Below, one piece after another: positions 29,381 to 30,009 of a DNA stretch of 30,009 bases. The notes beneath the pieces are model-generated. The model was not told the origin of the DNA. It saw only the letters and a program-made list of their open reading frames with translations, and ran no database searches. The DNA is from Neoechinorhynchus agilis (taxonomy: Eukaryota; Acanthocephala). The stretch lies in assembly GCA_051530055.1 (NCBI GenBank), contig JBMGUZ010000033.1:1-30009 (forward strand), in the 5' to 3' direction. Positions within the stretch are counted from its first letter, which is position 1. The number at the start of each line of letters is the position of its first letter. Position numbers and translations under genes: made by a program.

Positions 29381-29690
29381 TCGGACTGAGGCACAAAAGG
29401 AAAATGAACCAATTATCAATTTCGGTCTACAAACATTGGGCAAATGATATTAATTTAGGCATGAGCCTTGGCGATAGCCGACACTCGTCGCATCCATGCA
29501 AGACTACCACTAGAAAGACTTTGAGCAAGCAGACTACATGGCTCCTTTTTACAAATTAATTATTTTCGGACTGAGGCAGAAAAGGAAAATGACCCAATTA
29601 TCAATTTAGGTCTACAAACATTGGGCAAATGATATTAATTTAGGCATGAGCCTTGGCGATAGCCGACACTCGTCGCATCCACGCAAGACT
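29381..29690 (+). repeat. Direct repeat: two 125-bp units, 185 bp apart
   Basis: Units 29381-29505 and 29566-29690 are about 96% identical, from TCGGACTGAGGCA to GCAAGACT. The 60-bp spacer is unrelated. No coding content is seen. It looks like a recent local duplication. Confidence 0.9.
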
Positions 29691-30009
29691 GTATTGCAAT
29701 TATAAATTTTATTAGCAACGTTAGACGTCTAAAATCCAATTAGTTAGGACCCAACGTAGTGACCAAAGTTTAAGTTTTGATGAAATCCGATTTAAATCGG
29801 TTATAGAATTTGCTAGTTAAAAATCTCATAGACTACTGGGATTTGGAATTAACTTTATTTCTCGTGAAAAATACGGCAGCCAATCCCCTGCACATATCTT
29901 TTGCATTTTTAATTAAAACAGCGCTTTAGAAAGGCCAATTAATTCTTTGGGTTCACTCGAATACGGACGTTTGCTGATAAATACCGTGATTTGCCGGAAA
30001 GCAAATCGA
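29691..30009. other. No gene seen to the right edge
   Basis: AT-rich, no frame or repeat that I can support. Confidence 0.4.

Noticed and set aside
1-30009. CRISPR array, operon or prokaryotic mobile element
   Set aside because: No regularly spaced identical short repeats and no gene chains; the LINE, SINE and splice-like signals point to a eukaryote.

Overview
The window looks like repeat-rich, AT-rich metazoan nuclear DNA. Single long reading frames are rare. It is crowded with broken non-LTR retrotransposons (LINEs) on both strands, two tRNA-derived SINE copies, one reduced Ty3/Gypsy-like LTR fossil, several long palindromes and a large segmental duplication. Nothing prokaryotic is visible: no operons, no Shine-Dalgarno-led gene chains, no CRISPR array. 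Several candidate splice acceptors have the form TTTTCAG, which is common in nematodes but not diagnostic, so the species is left open.

Layout. 1-772 is a leucine-rich, LRR-like gene remnant on the minus strand, with a SINE inserted beside its first candidate exon. 1338-5257 is copy A of a duplicated block, followed by further minus-strand coding remnants to 5.9 kb and a LINE endonuclease fragment near 6-6.8 kb. 7610-9001 (minus) is the best intact host gene: 463 codons, with a TTTTCAG acceptor directly before the ATG and two perfect CRE palindromes upstream. From 9.6 to 15 kb the sequence is almost wholly LINE debris, including one family whose 5' part is inverted against its 3' part. 16-18.8 kb holds a diverged tandem repeat, a 183-codon serine/lysine-rich frame on the minus strand and a degenerate 97-bp repeat. 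18.9-21.75 kb holds head-to-head LINE copies, one interrupted by a SINE and by a palindrome with 154-bp arms.

21751-27020 is copy B of the duplication (about 98-99% identical to A where aligned). It is rearranged and carries the LTR fossil (22501-23368), an extra reverse transcriptase stretch, and a 1.14-kb insert with a 260-codon intronless frame of unknown origin. It ends in an inverted duplication with 91-bp arms. The right end holds LINE pieces, one partial coding region (28.4-28.9 kb) and a 125-bp direct repeat.

There is no pathway here. The main story is genome architecture: segmental duplication, nested insertion and fold-back structures. Functional host genes that I can support are few (7610-9001; possibly 17299-17850 and the exon near 28.4-28.7 kb). 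All names rest on reading motifs by eye; no database search was possible.
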